Source: Oscillibacter valericigenes (GTDB lineage: Bacteria; Bacillota; Clostridia; Oscillospirales; Oscillospiraceae). From it: DNA of 64,000 nt. The notes beneath the pieces are model-generated. The model saw nothing but the letters and a program-made list of their open reading frames with translations. It had not been told where the DNA came from and ran no database searches. Made by a program: the position numbers and the translations under genes. Positions 18,963 through 27,393 of the stretch are shown one piece after another. The stretch's first letter is position 1. The number at the start of each line of letters is the position of its first letter. The stretch spans positions 1 through 64,000 of the forward strand of contig NZ_JAFBIS010000013.1 of NCBI RefSeq assembly GCF_021531435.1. Reading direction: 5' to 3'.

Positions 18963-19631
18963 TCAGCTTTCCCGGCTGATCTTGTAGCCGTAGCCCCGGA
19001 CGGTCTCGATGTAGGCCCCCGCCTCCCCCAGCTTCTGCCGGAGGGTGCGGACGTGGACGTCCACCGTGCGGCTCTCGCCGGTGAAGGCGTAGCCCCACAC
19101 ATCCTCGATGAGCCGCTCCCGGGAGAGCACCTGCCCCCGGTTTTTCAGCAGCAGGCACAGCACCTCGAACTCCTTTTGGGTCAGGATGACCTCCTGACCG
19201 TTCACCGTGACGGTGTGGCGGGTCTGGTCCACGGTCAGCACGCCGCAGCGGTAAATGTCCGCCTCCCGCTGGGTCCGGCGCAGCAGCGCCCGGATGCGGG
19301 AGAGCAGCTCCATCATGCCGAAGGGCTTGGCCAGGTAGTCATCCGCCCCGGCGTCCAGGCCCAGGACCTTGTCGTACTCGGTGCCCTTGGCTGTCAGCAT
19401 GATGACCGGCAGCTTGCTGGTACGGGCGGAGGAGCGGAGCTTTTTCAGCACGGAGATGCCGTCCTCCTCCGGCAGCATGATGTCCAGCAGCACCAGGGAG
19501 GGGATGTGCTCCGCCACGGCCTCCCAGAACGCGGAGGGCAGGGGAAAGCCCCGGGCTTCCATGCCCTGGCTTTGCAGGGTGTAGAGAACTAAGTCCCGGA
19601 TGCTGTCGTCGTCTTCCAGTAAGTAGATCAT
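18963..19631 (-). CDS. phoP: OmpR/PhoB-type response regulator of the phosphate regulon
   Basis: 222 residues. The receiver domain has the acidic pocket LLEDDDS, phosphoacceptor Asp50 in LVLLDIMLP, and Lys in MLTAKG. The C-terminal winged helix ends with the recognition region SRTVDVHVRTLRQKLGE and YGYKI. It is paired with the PhoR-like kinase and would bind the TTAACA-type box in front of pstS. The gene name is by context (PhoP in Gram-positives, PhoB in others). Confidence 0.92.
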   Translation of the reverse strand: MIYLLEDDDSIRDLVLYTLQSQGMEARGFPLPSAFWEAVAEHIPSLVLLDIMLPEEDGISVLKKLRSSARTSKLPVIMLTAKGTEYDKVLGLDAGADDYLAKPFGMMELLSRIRALLRRTQREADIYRCGVLTVDQTRHTVTVNGQEVILTQKEFEVLCLLLKNRGQVLSRERLIEDVWGYAFTGESRTVDVHVRTLRQKLGEAGAYIETVRGYGYKISRES

Positions 19632-19681
19632 AGTTGCCTCCTATGTAACTCCCCAAACCGGGGAGGACGGGCCAGCACCTC

Positions 19682-20341
19682 TCAAATGAGCTGCTGCTCG
19701 TTGATCATCAGCTTGAACTGCAGTCCCAGCTTTTCCGCCGCCTTGCGGCAGAGGATCATGCGCTGCATGAAAATCTCAAAATAGTCCATGACGGAGCCGT
19801 ACTTCGTATCCACCGACAGCTTCAGCTTGATGAGGGTGTGCTCCTCGTTGATCTTCAGCTGAGACTTTTTCACCGAGTAGTTCACCCGGTCATGGATGTC
19901 GAAGGTGGCGGGGTCCTGGTTCCGGACACGGCTGCGGCGGACGTCGGACTTGTCCGCCAAAATCAGCGCCGCCGCCACAGCGTTCACCGGCTGGCCGGTG
20001 CCCTCGTCGTGGTTGCCGATGGCGGTGACGATGGTGGCGATCTCCTCCGGGTCGCAGTTCAGGTTGTCCAGAATGCGGAAGGCCATCACCGCGCCGGACT
20101 GGGAGTGGTCCACCCGGTTCACCAGGTTCCCGATGTCGTGGAGAAATGCGGCGATGCGGGCGATCTCCACCGTCCGGGCGGGGTAGCCCAGGGTCTCCAG
20201 AATATAGGCGGCGTTCTCCGCCACCATGGTCACGTGGGCGAAGCTGTGCTCCGTGAAGCCCAGAGCGATGAGGGACTCGTCCGCCCGCTGGATATAGGTG
20301 CGGATGGCGGCGTTGTTTTTCACGTCTTCAAAGGTCAGCAA
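19682..20341 (-). CDS. HD-domain phosphohydrolase-like protein in the pst cluster
   Basis: 219 residues with a TTG start at 20341 preceded by AAAGGAG. The HD metal-binding pattern is present: H at HSFAHV, HD in FLHDIGNLV, H in GNHDEGTG, and D in LILADKSDV, so it is probably a metal-dependent phosphohydrolase. The C-terminal 60 residues are a separate alpha-beta segment (YSVKKSQLKINEEHTLIKLKLSVD). The substrate is unknown; nucleotide second messengers are the usual candidates. It sits between phoU and the regulator pair, which suggests phosphate-linked expression. Confidence 0.8.
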   Translation of the reverse strand: MLTFEDVKNNAAIRTYIQRADESLIALGFTEHSFAHVTMVAENAAYILETLGYPARTVEIARIAAFLHDIGNLVNRVDHSQSGAVMAFRILDNLNCDPEEIATIVTAIGNHDEGTGQPVNAVAAALILADKSDVRRSRVRNQDPATFDIHDRVNYSVKKSQLKINEEHTLIKLKLSVDTKYGSVMDYFEIFMQRMILCRKAAEKLGLQFKLMINEQQLI

Positions 20342-20385
20342 TGCCGGTCTCTCCTTTCATGGGGAGCGGCACTGCCGCCTCCCTT

Positions 20386-21033
20386 TTAATTGTTCGAGGG
20401 GTGTACGCCCGTGATGGAATATTCCACCCATTCGGCGACATTGGTGGCGTGGTCGCCGATGCGCTCCAGATACTTCGCCACCATCAGCAGGTCCAGTCCC
20501 TGCTGGCCCCAGGCGGCGTCGGAGGCGATCATGTCGATGAGCTCCTGCTTCACCTGGCTGAACAGCTCGTCCACCCGGTCGTCGGCGGCGCAGACGGAAC
20601 GGGCCAGCTCCAGGTCCTTCTTCACAAAGGAATCCACGCTGTCGGTCACCATGCCGATGACCGCCCGGGTCATGTCGGCGATGTGCAGCACGCCGGAGCC
20701 GTCCGGCACCCGGACGTAGGATGTCAGCTCCGCGATGTCCGCCGCCTGGTCGCCGATGCGCTCCAGGTCGGAGATCATTTTCAGGGCCGCGGAGATCTCC
20801 CGCAGGTCCCGGGCCACGGGCTGCTGCTGCAGCAGGAGTTTTAAGCACAGGTTCTCCACATCCCGCTCCCGCCGGTCCAGCTCCCGCTCCGACTCCACGG
20901 CAGCGGACGCCAGGGAGACGTCTCCCTTCAGCAGGGCTTCCGCGGCGGCGGAGATGGCGTCCTCACAGGCGGCGCCCATCTGGATCAGCTCCACATGGAG
21001 CCGCTTCAGCTGCTCGTCAAATTTATTTCTCAT
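20386..21033 (-). CDS. phoU: Phosphate-signalling protein PhoU
   Basis: 215 residues, the standard length, all helical, as two repeats of a three-helix bundle. Each carries the acidic metal-binding motif seen in the family (ERELDRRERDVE; ERIGDQAADIAEL in the first and LERIGDHATNVAEW in the second). It links the Pst transporter to the PhoR kinase and damps phosphate uptake. It follows pstB by 13 bases. Confidence 0.95.
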   Translation of the reverse strand: MRNKFDEQLKRLHVELIQMGAACEDAISAAAEALLKGDVSLASAAVESERELDRRERDVENLCLKLLLQQQPVARDLREISAALKMISDLERIGDQAADIAELTSYVRVPDGSGVLHIADMTRAVIGMVTDSVDSFVKKDLELARSVCAADDRVDELFSQVKQELIDMIASDAAWGQQGLDLLMVAKYLERIGDHATNVAEWVEYSITGVHPSNN

Positions 21034-21046
21034 CTCAGCATCCTCC

Positions 21047-21802
21047 TTATCCGAACCGACCGGTGATGTAGTCTTCCGTGCGCTTGTCGGTGGGGTTGGA
21101 GAACAGCTGCTCCGTTTTGCCGAACTCCACCAGCTCTCCCAGCAGGAAGAAGGCCGTGTTATCCGAAATACGGGCGGCTTGCTGCATATTGTGCGTCACC
21201 ATGATGACAGTATACTTGTTTTTCAGCTCCGCCGCAAGGTCTTCGATCTTAGAAGTGGAAATGGGGTCCAGGGCGCTGGTGGATTCGTCCATCAGCAGCA
21301 CCTCCGGTTCCACCGCCAGGGCACGGGCGATGCACAGCCGCTGCTGCTGGCCGCCGGAGAGTCCCAGGGCGCTCTTTTTCAGCCGGTCCTTCACCTCGTC
21401 CCAGATGGCCGCAGAACGCAGGGATTTCTCCACGATCTCGTCCAGTTGGACTTTGGAGCGGATACCATGCGTCCGGGGGCCGTAGGCCACGTTGTCGTAG
21501 ATGCTCATGGGGAAGGGGTTGGCCTTCTGGAACACCATGCCGATCTGCTTGCGCAGCCACGTGGGGTCCACGCCGCTGTCATAGATGCTCTGCCCGTGGA
21601 AGTCCACCTCGCCGGTGATCTTCACGGAATGGATCAGGTCGTTCATGCGGTTCAGCGTCCGCAGGAAGGTGGATTTGCCGCAGCCGGAGGGTCCGATGAA
21701 GGCCGTGATCTCATGCTCCGGGATGTCCACGTTCACACTGTGGAGGGCATGGTTCTGGCCGTACCACAGGTTCAGGTCTTTTGCTTGTAAAATCGTAGCC
21801 AT
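21047..21802 (-). CDS. pstB: Phosphate ABC transporter ATP-binding protein PstB
   Basis: 251 residues. Walker [10 protein letters not shown] near residue 37, the PstB-specific segment [10 protein letters not shown], the ABC signature [16 protein letters not shown], Walker [14 protein letters not shown] and the switch His in MVTHNMQQA are all intact. It drives inner-membrane phosphate import with PstA and PstC. Its start is two bases from the pstA stop. Confidence 0.97.
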   Translation of the reverse strand: MATILQAKDLNLWYGQNHALHSVNVDIPEHEITAFIGPSGCGKSTFLRTLNRMNDLIHSVKITGEVDFHGQSIYDSGVDPTWLRKQIGMVFQKANPFPMSIYDNVAYGPRTHGIRSKVQLDEIVEKSLRSAAIWDEVKDRLKKSALGLSGGQQQRLCIARALAVEPEVLLMDESTSALDPISTSKIEDLAAELKNKYTVIMVTHNMQQAARISDNTAFFLLGELVEFGKTEQLFSNPTDKRTEDYITGRFG

Positions 21803-21803
21803 G

Positions 21804-22658
21804 TCATTCTCCCTTTTTCAGTTTCTTCCCCGCGCAGTTCGCGGCCAGGTTGATGAGGAAGGTCAGCACCATCAGAATCGCGGCGATGGCGAAGGCCACG
21901 CCGGTCTCGCCCCGCTCGCCCGCGTAGACGTACAGCGCCACCGTCAGCGTGGCGGAGGAGGACTGGAGGGCGGTGAAGAAGTCGTTGAGCACCAGGCCGA
22001 AGCCGGCGGTGAACAGCAGCGCCGCGCTCTCGCCCACGATGCGGCCCACCGCCAGAATGCAGCCGGTGACGATGCCGTCGATGGCGTTGGGCAGCACCAC
22101 GGTGCGGACCATGTGCCACTTCCCCGCCCCCAGGCCCAGGGCGCCCTCCCGGTAGGACTGGGGGACGGTCTTGAGGCTCTCCTGGGTGGTGCGGACGATG
22201 GTGGGCAAAATCATAATGACCAGGGTCAGGCCGCCCGCCAGGATGCCCGGGGCCAGGCCCAGCTTCTGGACGAAGAACAGCATACCCACCAGGCCGAAGA
22301 TGATGGAGGGGATGCCCGTCAGGGTCTCGGTGGCGAACTCGATGAGCTCCACCACCTTGTGGTTGGTGGCGTATTCCGTCAGGTAGATGGCGGCGCCCAC
22401 CCCCAGGGGCAGGACGATGAGCATGGCCACGAAGATGATATAGAGGGTGTTCAGGATGTTGGGCAGGATGCCGATGGTGCCCTTGATATAGCTGGTCTGG
22501 CTGGTCAGCAGCTCCCAGGAGATGTTGCCGAGACCCCGGTAGAAGATATAGCCGATGAGGAACACCAGCAGGGCGCAGGTGACGCCCGCGCAGACCCACA
22601 GCAGGGCCCGCAGGCCCTTATCGTAGACCTGGTGGCGGGGGGATAGCTTCTGTTCCAC
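21804..22658 (-). CDS. pstA: Phosphate ABC transporter permease PstA
   Basis: 284 residues, GTG start at 22658 with AAGGAGG upstream. Six membrane helices and the BPD permease loop [20 protein letters not shown] are visible. It pairs with PstC in the membrane. The gene overlaps no neighbour but is only 3 bases from pstC and 1 from pstB. Confidence 0.95.
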   Translation of the reverse strand: MEQKLSPRHQVYDKGLRALLWVCAGVTCALLVFLIGYIFYRGLGNISWELLTSQTSYIKGTIGILPNILNTLYIIFVAMLIVLPLGVGAAIYLTEYATNHKVVELIEFATETLTGIPSIIFGLVGMLFFVQKLGLAPGILAGGLTLVIMILPTIVRTTQESLKTVPQSYREGALGLGAGKWHMVRTVVLPNAIDGIVTGCILAVGRIVGESAALLFTAGFGLVLNDFFTALQSSSATLTVALYVYAGERGETGVAFAIAAILMVLTFLINLAANCAGKKLKKGE

Positions 22659-22661
22659 GGC

Positions 22662-23621
22662 TCAGTCCTCCTTTTTGTTCTTGATGAACACATTCAGCAG
22701 CACGTTGATGAGCATGATGAACAAAAACAGCACAAGGCCGATGGAGTACAGGGCGTTGCGCTGGAGGCTGCCGTAGGCGGCGTAGCTCATCTCCGAGGCG
22801 ATGGCGGTGGTGAGGAAGCGGACGGAGGTGAACAGGCCCGGCATATTCGCCACGTTGCCCGCCACCATGATGATCGCCATGGCCTCGCCGATGGCACGGC
22901 CCACGCCCAGGACAACCGCCGTCGCCACACCGCTGCTGGCGGCGGGCAGGGACACCCGGAAATAAGTCTCGATCTCCGTGGCGCCCAGGGCCAGGGACGC
23001 CTCCTCATACTCCTGGGGCACGGCCCGGAGGGCGGTCTCCGACACATTGATGATGGAGGGCAAAATCATAATGGCCAGCACGATGATGGCTGCCAGCAGG
23101 CAGGCGCCGGAGCTGAGGCCGAACAGGTCCCGGATGGCGGGCACCAGCACGATCATGCCCACCAGACCGTAGACCACGGAGGGGATGCCCGCCAGCAGCT
23201 CCACGGCGGTCTTAATGACACGGGCGGCTTTGGGCGGCGCCACCTTCGCCAGGAAGATGGCGGTCATGAGTCCGATGGGCACGCCGATGAGGACCGCCCC
23301 GGCGGTGCCGTAGACGGAGGTCAGGATAAAGGGCAGGATGCCGAAGGAGGGCTCCACCGTGGTAACGGTGGGGGCCCAGGTCTTGCCGAACAGGAACTTC
23401 ACCAGGCCGATCTCCCGGATGGCGGGCAGGCCGGAGATGATGAGGTAGATGCTGATGAACAGCACGAAGGCCACCGCCACCACGCCGCACAGCAAAAACA
23501 GCAGGTGGAAGAACAGCTCCATGGCCTCCCGGCCGCTCCGCTTCTGTCCGGCTCCGCCGCCCTGTTTCTTTTCCTCCGTCCGGCGCCGGGTGGGTGAGCG
23601 CAATGCGTTTTCCATTTCCAT
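22662..23621 (-). CDS. pstC: Phosphate ABC transporter permease PstC
   Basis: 319 residues from the ATG at 23621, which has GAAGGAG 9 bases upstream; the frame is open 23 codons further with no ribosome site. A charged N-terminal tail of about 35 residues is unusual in length, then come six helices and the permease loop EEASLALGATEIETYFRVSLP. It forms the channel with PstA. Confidence 0.94.
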   Translation of the reverse strand: MEMENALRSPTRRRTEEKKQGGGAGQKRSGREAMELFFHLLFLLCGVVAVAFVLFISIYLIISGLPAIREIGLVKFLFGKTWAPTVTTVEPSFGILPFILTSVYGTAGAVLIGVPIGLMTAIFLAKVAPPKAARVIKTAVELLAGIPSVVYGLVGMIVLVPAIRDLFGLSSGACLLAAIIVLAIMILPSIINVSETALRAVPQEYEEASLALGATEIETYFRVSLPAASSGVATAVVLGVGRAIGEAMAIIMVAGNVANMPGLFTSVRFLTTAIASEMSYAAYGSLQRNALYSIGLVLFLFIMLINVLLNVFIKNKKED

Positions 23622-23716
23622 AGTTTTGAACTCCTTCCGGTGACGGGAACAGCCCCCACCCTGTTTTTCCGAGGGTGAGGGCGTTCCCAAGAGGGGGTGG
23701 GACGTTAGTGTTTGGA

Positions 23717-24595
23717 TCAGGCCACGGGCACGGCGCCGGCGCCGCGGATCAGGTCATTGGCGGCGGAAGAAGTGGCGAAGTCGAAGAAGGCCTGGGCCTG
23801 GGCGCTGAGGGCCACGCCGTCCTTGGTGACGAACACGAAGGGACGCTGGATCTCATAGCTGCCGTCCAGGACGGTCTCCTCACTGCACACAACACCGCCC
23901 ACGGTGACGGCCTTGACGGTATCCTTCAGGGCGGACAGGGAGGCATAGCCGATGGCGTTGGGGTTGCCCGCCACAGCCTCGATGACGGCGCCGGTGGAGG
24001 TCAGCTCCTGGTCCATCTTGCAGGCGTCCTTCGTGCCGGTGATGGACTCGAAGCCGTCCCGGGTGCCGGAGCCGGCTTCACGGCCGATGCAGGAGATGGT
24101 GCCGGCGGCGCCGCCCAGCTCGCTCCAGTCGGTGATCTCGCCGGTGAAGATCTTGGCGATCTGCTCCACGGTCAGGTCCTCCACGCCATTTGCGGGGTTG
24201 ACGATGACGGCGATGCCGTCCAGGGCCACGGTGGTGCCCACCAGACGGTCGGCCTTCTCCTCGTCCTTCAGGGCGCGGGAGGAAAGGCCGATGTCGGCGC
24301 TGCCGTTGGAGGCAGCCTCGATGCCCGCGCCGGAGCCGGTGGCGTCATAGGTGACGGAGACGCCGCTGTTGTCGGACATGAACTGCTCACCCAGGGCGCC
24401 CACCACCTTCTCCATGGAGGTAGAGCCGTTCAGCGCCACGGCGCCGGACAGCGGGGCGGGTGCGGCCTCGGCGGGCTGTTCCGTCTTGGTGTCGTTGGTT
24501 TCAGCGGGCTGCTCTTCCTTCTTGGAAGAACCGCAGCCGGCCAGCAGGCTCAGGGCCATGGTCAGGGTCAGCAGAATGGCAAATACTTTTTTCAT
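23717..24595 (-). CDS. pstS: Phosphate-binding lipoprotein PstS
   Basis: 292 residues from the ATG at 24595 (AAGGAG 9 bases upstream). A signal peptide ends in the lipobox LLAGC, so Cys20 should be lipidated and the protein anchored outside the membrane. The phosphate-binding loops are recognisable: NGSTSMEKV, ATGSGAGIEA and IGREAGSGTRDGFESI. It is the first gene of the pst run and carries the phosphate box in its promoter. Confidence 0.96.
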   Translation of the reverse strand: MKKVFAILLTLTMALSLLAGCGSSKKEEQPAETNDTKTEQPAEAAPAPLSGAVALNGSTSMEKVVGALGEQFMSDNSGVSVTYDATGSGAGIEAASNGSADIGLSSRALKDEEKADRLVGTTVALDGIAVIVNPANGVEDLTVEQIAKIFTGEITDWSELGGAAGTISCIGREAGSGTRDGFESITGTKDACKMDQELTSTGAVIEAVAGNPNAIGYASLSALKDTVKAVTVGGVVCSEETVLDGSYEIQRPFVFVTKDGVALSAQAQAFFDFATSSAANDLIRGAGAVPVA

Positions 24596-24725
24596 CGTGA
24601 TGATTCTCCTTTTTTCATATGTCTGTTGCTTGATGTTACCCTCGGCGTGCAAAGGGCAATACGCCTGCCAGCGGCTAACATCAACGCTGGCGGCGTCATC
24701 GTCCTCGGTGGGCTGCCACGGCCTT

Positions 24726-24781
24726 AGTATAAACAGGCCAACGTAAAATCCGTCACCACGACATTGTTAAGTCTGGGTAAA
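24726..24781 (-). promoter_or_regulatory. pstS promoter with PhoP-type box
   Basis: On the minus strand TTTACC (24781-24776) and TTAACA (24770-24765) are separated by exactly 5 bases, the 11-bp spacing of PhoP direct repeats known from Bacillus. A -10 TATACT lies at 24731-24726. The leader to the pstS start codon is about 120 bases and contains a GC-rich hairpin. Activation by the phosphate regulator pair encoded downstream is the expected control. Confidence 0.6.
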
Positions 24782-24814
24782 ATAAAAACCGGGACCGCTT
24801 TTGCGGTCCCGGTT
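24781..24814 (-). terminator. Terminator after the DAACS symporter
   Basis: Arms AACCGGGACCGC and GCGGTCCCGGTT with a TTTT loop, followed on the minus strand by a T-rich run. It overlaps the outer edge of the PhoP-type box of pstS. Confidence 0.85.
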
Positions 24815-24831
24815 CAGGGAAGATATGCTTT

Positions 24832-26025
24832 TTACAGGACGGGCGTCTCCCGCTCCTCGCTCTTCAGGCCGTGCTTTTCGGCATAGCCGGTGAGCATCAG
24901 CGTCAGGGCGCCGTCGCCGGTGACGTTGCAGGCGGTGCCGAAGCTGTCCTGCAGGGCGAAGATGGCCAGCATCAGTCCGGTACCCTCGTCGCCGAACAGC
25001 AGGATGCCGGTGATGAGGCCCAGGGAGGCCATGACGGTGCCGCCGGGAACGCCGGGGGCGCCGATGGCGAAGATGCCCAGCAGCAGGCAGAACAGCACCA
25101 TGGTCCCCACGGAGGGGATGGAGCCGTAGAGCATCTTGGAGATGGTCATGACGAAGAACACCTCCGTCAGCACGGAGCCGCACAGGTGGATGTTGGCGAA
25201 CAGGGGGATGCCGAAGCTGACCATGTCGTGGCGCAGCACCTTACTTTTGCGGGCGCAGTCCAGAGCCACCGCCAGCGTGGCGGCGGAGGACATGGTGCCC
25301 ACGGCAGTGAGGTAGGCGGGGCCATAGTGCCGCAGGACCTCCCAGGGATTCTTCTTGGAATAGGCGCCGGCCAGCAGGTACAGCACCGCCAGCCAGATGT
25401 AGTGGCCCAGCATGACGATGAGGATGATCTGCAGGAAGGCGGGCAGCTGGCGGGTGATCATGCCCTCAAAGCTCAGGTTGCAGAAGGTGGCGGCGATGTA
25501 GAACGGCAGCACGGGAATGATGACCTTCTTCACGATGTCCAGCACGATGTCCTGGAACTCCGCCAGGAGGCCGATGAACCGCTGGGACTTGGTCCAGGTA
25601 GCCGCCAGGCCGATGAGAACGGACAGCACCAGGGCGCTCATGACCGGCATGATCTGGGGGATGTTCAGCTCGAACACCACGCCGGGCAGCTCCCGCAGGC
25701 CCTCCACGCTGGTGTCGATGGACAGGTGGGGGATCAGGGCATAGCCGGCCCCCATGGACATCAGCGCCGCGCAGATGGACGAGACATAGGCAATCACTAC
25801 CGCCACGCCCAGCAGCCGGGACGCGTTGGCGCCCAGCTTCGTGATGGACGGCGCGATGAAGCCAATGATGATCAGCGGCACGCAGAAGGTGATGAGCTGA
25901 CCCATGATGTACTGCAGCGTGACGATGACTTTCATCACGCTCTCCGGGAATACCAGGCCGCAGATAATACCGACGGCAATGCCCAGTATCAATCGGAACG
26001 GCAGGCTGCTGAAGATTTTTTTCAT
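24832..26025 (-). CDS. Dicarboxylate/amino acid:cation symporter (DAACS family)
   Basis: 397 residues with eight-odd membrane segments and hairpin loops typical of the GltP/DctA fold, e.g. ITFCVPLIIIGFIAP, the serine-rich GTMSSAATLAV in hairpin 1 and GAPGVPGGTVMASLGL in hairpin 2. It imports glutamate, aspartate or C4-dicarboxylates with cations; exact substrate not decidable. The motif order is that of the clostridial branch. It stands alone, with its own terminator. Confidence 0.88.
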   Translation of the reverse strand: MKKIFSSLPFRLILGIAVGIICGLVFPESVMKVIVTLQYIMGQLITFCVPLIIIGFIAPSITKLGANASRLLGVAVVIAYVSSICAALMSMGAGYALIPHLSIDTSVEGLRELPGVVFELNIPQIMPVMSALVLSVLIGLAATWTKSQRFIGLLAEFQDIVLDIVKKVIIPVLPFYIAATFCNLSFEGMITRQLPAFLQIILIVMLGHYIWLAVLYLLAGAYSKKNPWEVLRHYGPAYLTAVGTMSSAATLAVALDCARKSKVLRHDMVSFGIPLFANIHLCGSVLTEVFFVMTISKMLYGSIPSVGTMVLFCLLLGIFAIGAPGVPGGTVMASLGLITGILLFGDEGTGLMLAIFALQDSFGTACNVTGDGALTLMLTGYAEKHGLKSEERETPVL

Positions 26026-26208
26026 GTGTTACCCCTCCTCAATTTCCGCCGCGGTTCGACACGGCGGACTTGTTTTATAGTAGCGTACGGCTCCCGAAAA
26101 GTCAACGGCGCTCCGCTCGCTCCGGCGACGCTTTTCTTCTTTTATCATCATTTTTATATAAAACAAAATCGTTTTCCTGTTTATTTTTCCTTTTTTACGT
26201 GAATGTTA

Positions 26209-26279
26209 TTGACACGAAAATTCACTCTCTGGTATCATGCAGAAAGGTGGCTGCCGCTGCCACGGAGCCACCTTTCTGC
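26209..26279 (+). promoter_or_regulatory. pfkA promoter with a 14-bp-arm palindrome at the start of transcription
   Basis: TTGACA (26209-26214) and TATCAT (26233-26238) are 18 bases apart. Starting at the base after the -10, arms 26239-26252 and 26266-26279 are perfect 14-bp reverse complements (GCAGAAAGGTGGCT) around 13 bases. Because transcription would start inside the left arm, the element is more likely an operator on DNA than an RNA hairpin. Confidence 0.55.
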
Positions 26280-26329
26280 CAAATTTACCAGTATCAGGAA
26301 AGCATTTTGGAAGGAGCGCGAGGAGACCT

Positions 26330-27340
26330 ATGGAGAAACAGGTCAAACGTATTGGCGTTCTGACCAGCGGCGGCGACGCCCCTGGCATGAACGCAGCTGT
26401 CCGCGCCGTGGTCCGCACGGCCATCAGCCAGGGCGTCGAGTGCGTCGGTATCCGCCGGGGCTGGAACGGCCTCATCAACAGCGATTTCACCCACATGAGC
26501 GCCACCAGCGTCAGCCACATCATCAACAAGGGCGGCACCATCCTCTACACCGCCCGCAGCGAGGAGTTCCGGGAGCCCTCCGGCCGGGCCAAGGCCCTGT
26601 CCACCTGCAAGCTCCTGGGGCTGGACGGCATCGTGGCCATCGGCGGCGACGGCACCTTCCGGGGCGCCCTGGCCCTGAGCCGCCAGGCGGCGGAGCAGGG
26701 GATGGACCTGCAGGTCGTGGGCATTCCCGCCACCATCGACAACGACATCGGCTGCTCCCACTACACCATCGGCTTCGACACCGCCTGCAACACCGCCATC
26801 GAGTGCATCGACAAGCTGCGGGACACCATGCAGTCCCATGAGCGCTGCTCCGTGGTGGAGGTCATGGGCCGCCACGCGGGGTATCTGGCCCTGTACGTGG
26901 GTATCGCCGTGGGCGCCACCGCCGTGCTCATCCCCGAGCGGGAGCTGAACTTCGAGCAGGACATCGTGGAAAAGATCCGCCGCGCCCGGCTGTCTGGCAC
27001 CACCCACTACATGATCGTGGTGGCCGAGGGCGCCGGCAGCGCCATGGACATCGGCAAGCGCATCCATGAGGAGATCGGCATCGATCCCCGTGTCACCGTT
27101 CTGGGCCACATCCAGCGGGGCGGCACACCCTCCGCCCGGGACCGGGAGACCGCCAGCCGCATGGGTTACCGGGCCGTCATGTCCCTCATCGAGGGCAAGG
27201 GCAACCGGGTGGTGGTCACCCAGGACGGCCGGGTCACCGATATGGACCTGGAGGAGGGCCTGCAGATGGCAAAGCCCTTCCCCATGGATCGCTATCAGAT
27301 CCTGGAGTCCCTGTCCTGCCGTCAGCCCGGCCTGTTCTGA
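26330..27340 (+). CDS. pfkA: ATP-dependent 6-phosphofructokinase
   Basis: 336 residues from the ATG at 26330, where AGGAG sits 5 bases upstream; the frame extends upstream through the palindrome without a start signal. It phosphorylates fructose-6-phosphate. Motifs are TSGGDAPGMNA at the N-terminus, GGDGTFRGA, PATIDNDI and MGRHAGYLAL. The Gly after the catalytic Asp in GGDG, and Ala rather than Lys before TIDND, argue for ATP and against pyrophosphate as donor. It is monocistronic. Confidence 0.95.
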   Translation: MEKQVKRIGVLTSGGDAPGMNAAVRAVVRTAISQGVECVGIRRGWNGLINSDFTHMSATSVSHIINKGGTILYTARSEEFREPSGRAKALSTCKLLGLDGIVAIGGDGTFRGALALSRQAAEQGMDLQVVGIPATIDNDIGCSHYTIGFDTACNTAIECIDKLRDTMQSHERCSVVEVMGRHAGYLALYVGIAVGATAVLIPERELNFEQDIVEKIRRARLSGTTHYMIVVAEGAGSAMDIGKRIHEEIGIDPRVTVLGHIQRGGTPSARDRETASRMGYRAVMSLIEGKGNRVVVTQDGRVTDMDLEEGLQMAKPFPMDRYQILESLSCRQPGLF

Positions 27341-27353
27341 CCGAAATCCATCA

Positions 27354-27388
27354 AAAAATCCCCCGGAGCAATGCTCCGGGGGATTTTT
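27354..27388. terminator. Bidirectional terminator between pfkA and trkH
   Basis: Perfect 16-bp arms AAAAATCCCCCGGAGC and GCTCCGGGGGATTTTT with an AAT loop. Confidence 0.9.
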
Positions 27389-27393
27389 GCCGT

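Noticed and set aside
16437-19592. Plus-strand frame of 1051 codons
   Set aside because: Crosses the end of the AEC gene, a terminator and the whole phoR-phoP pair on the other strand; an artefact of high GC.
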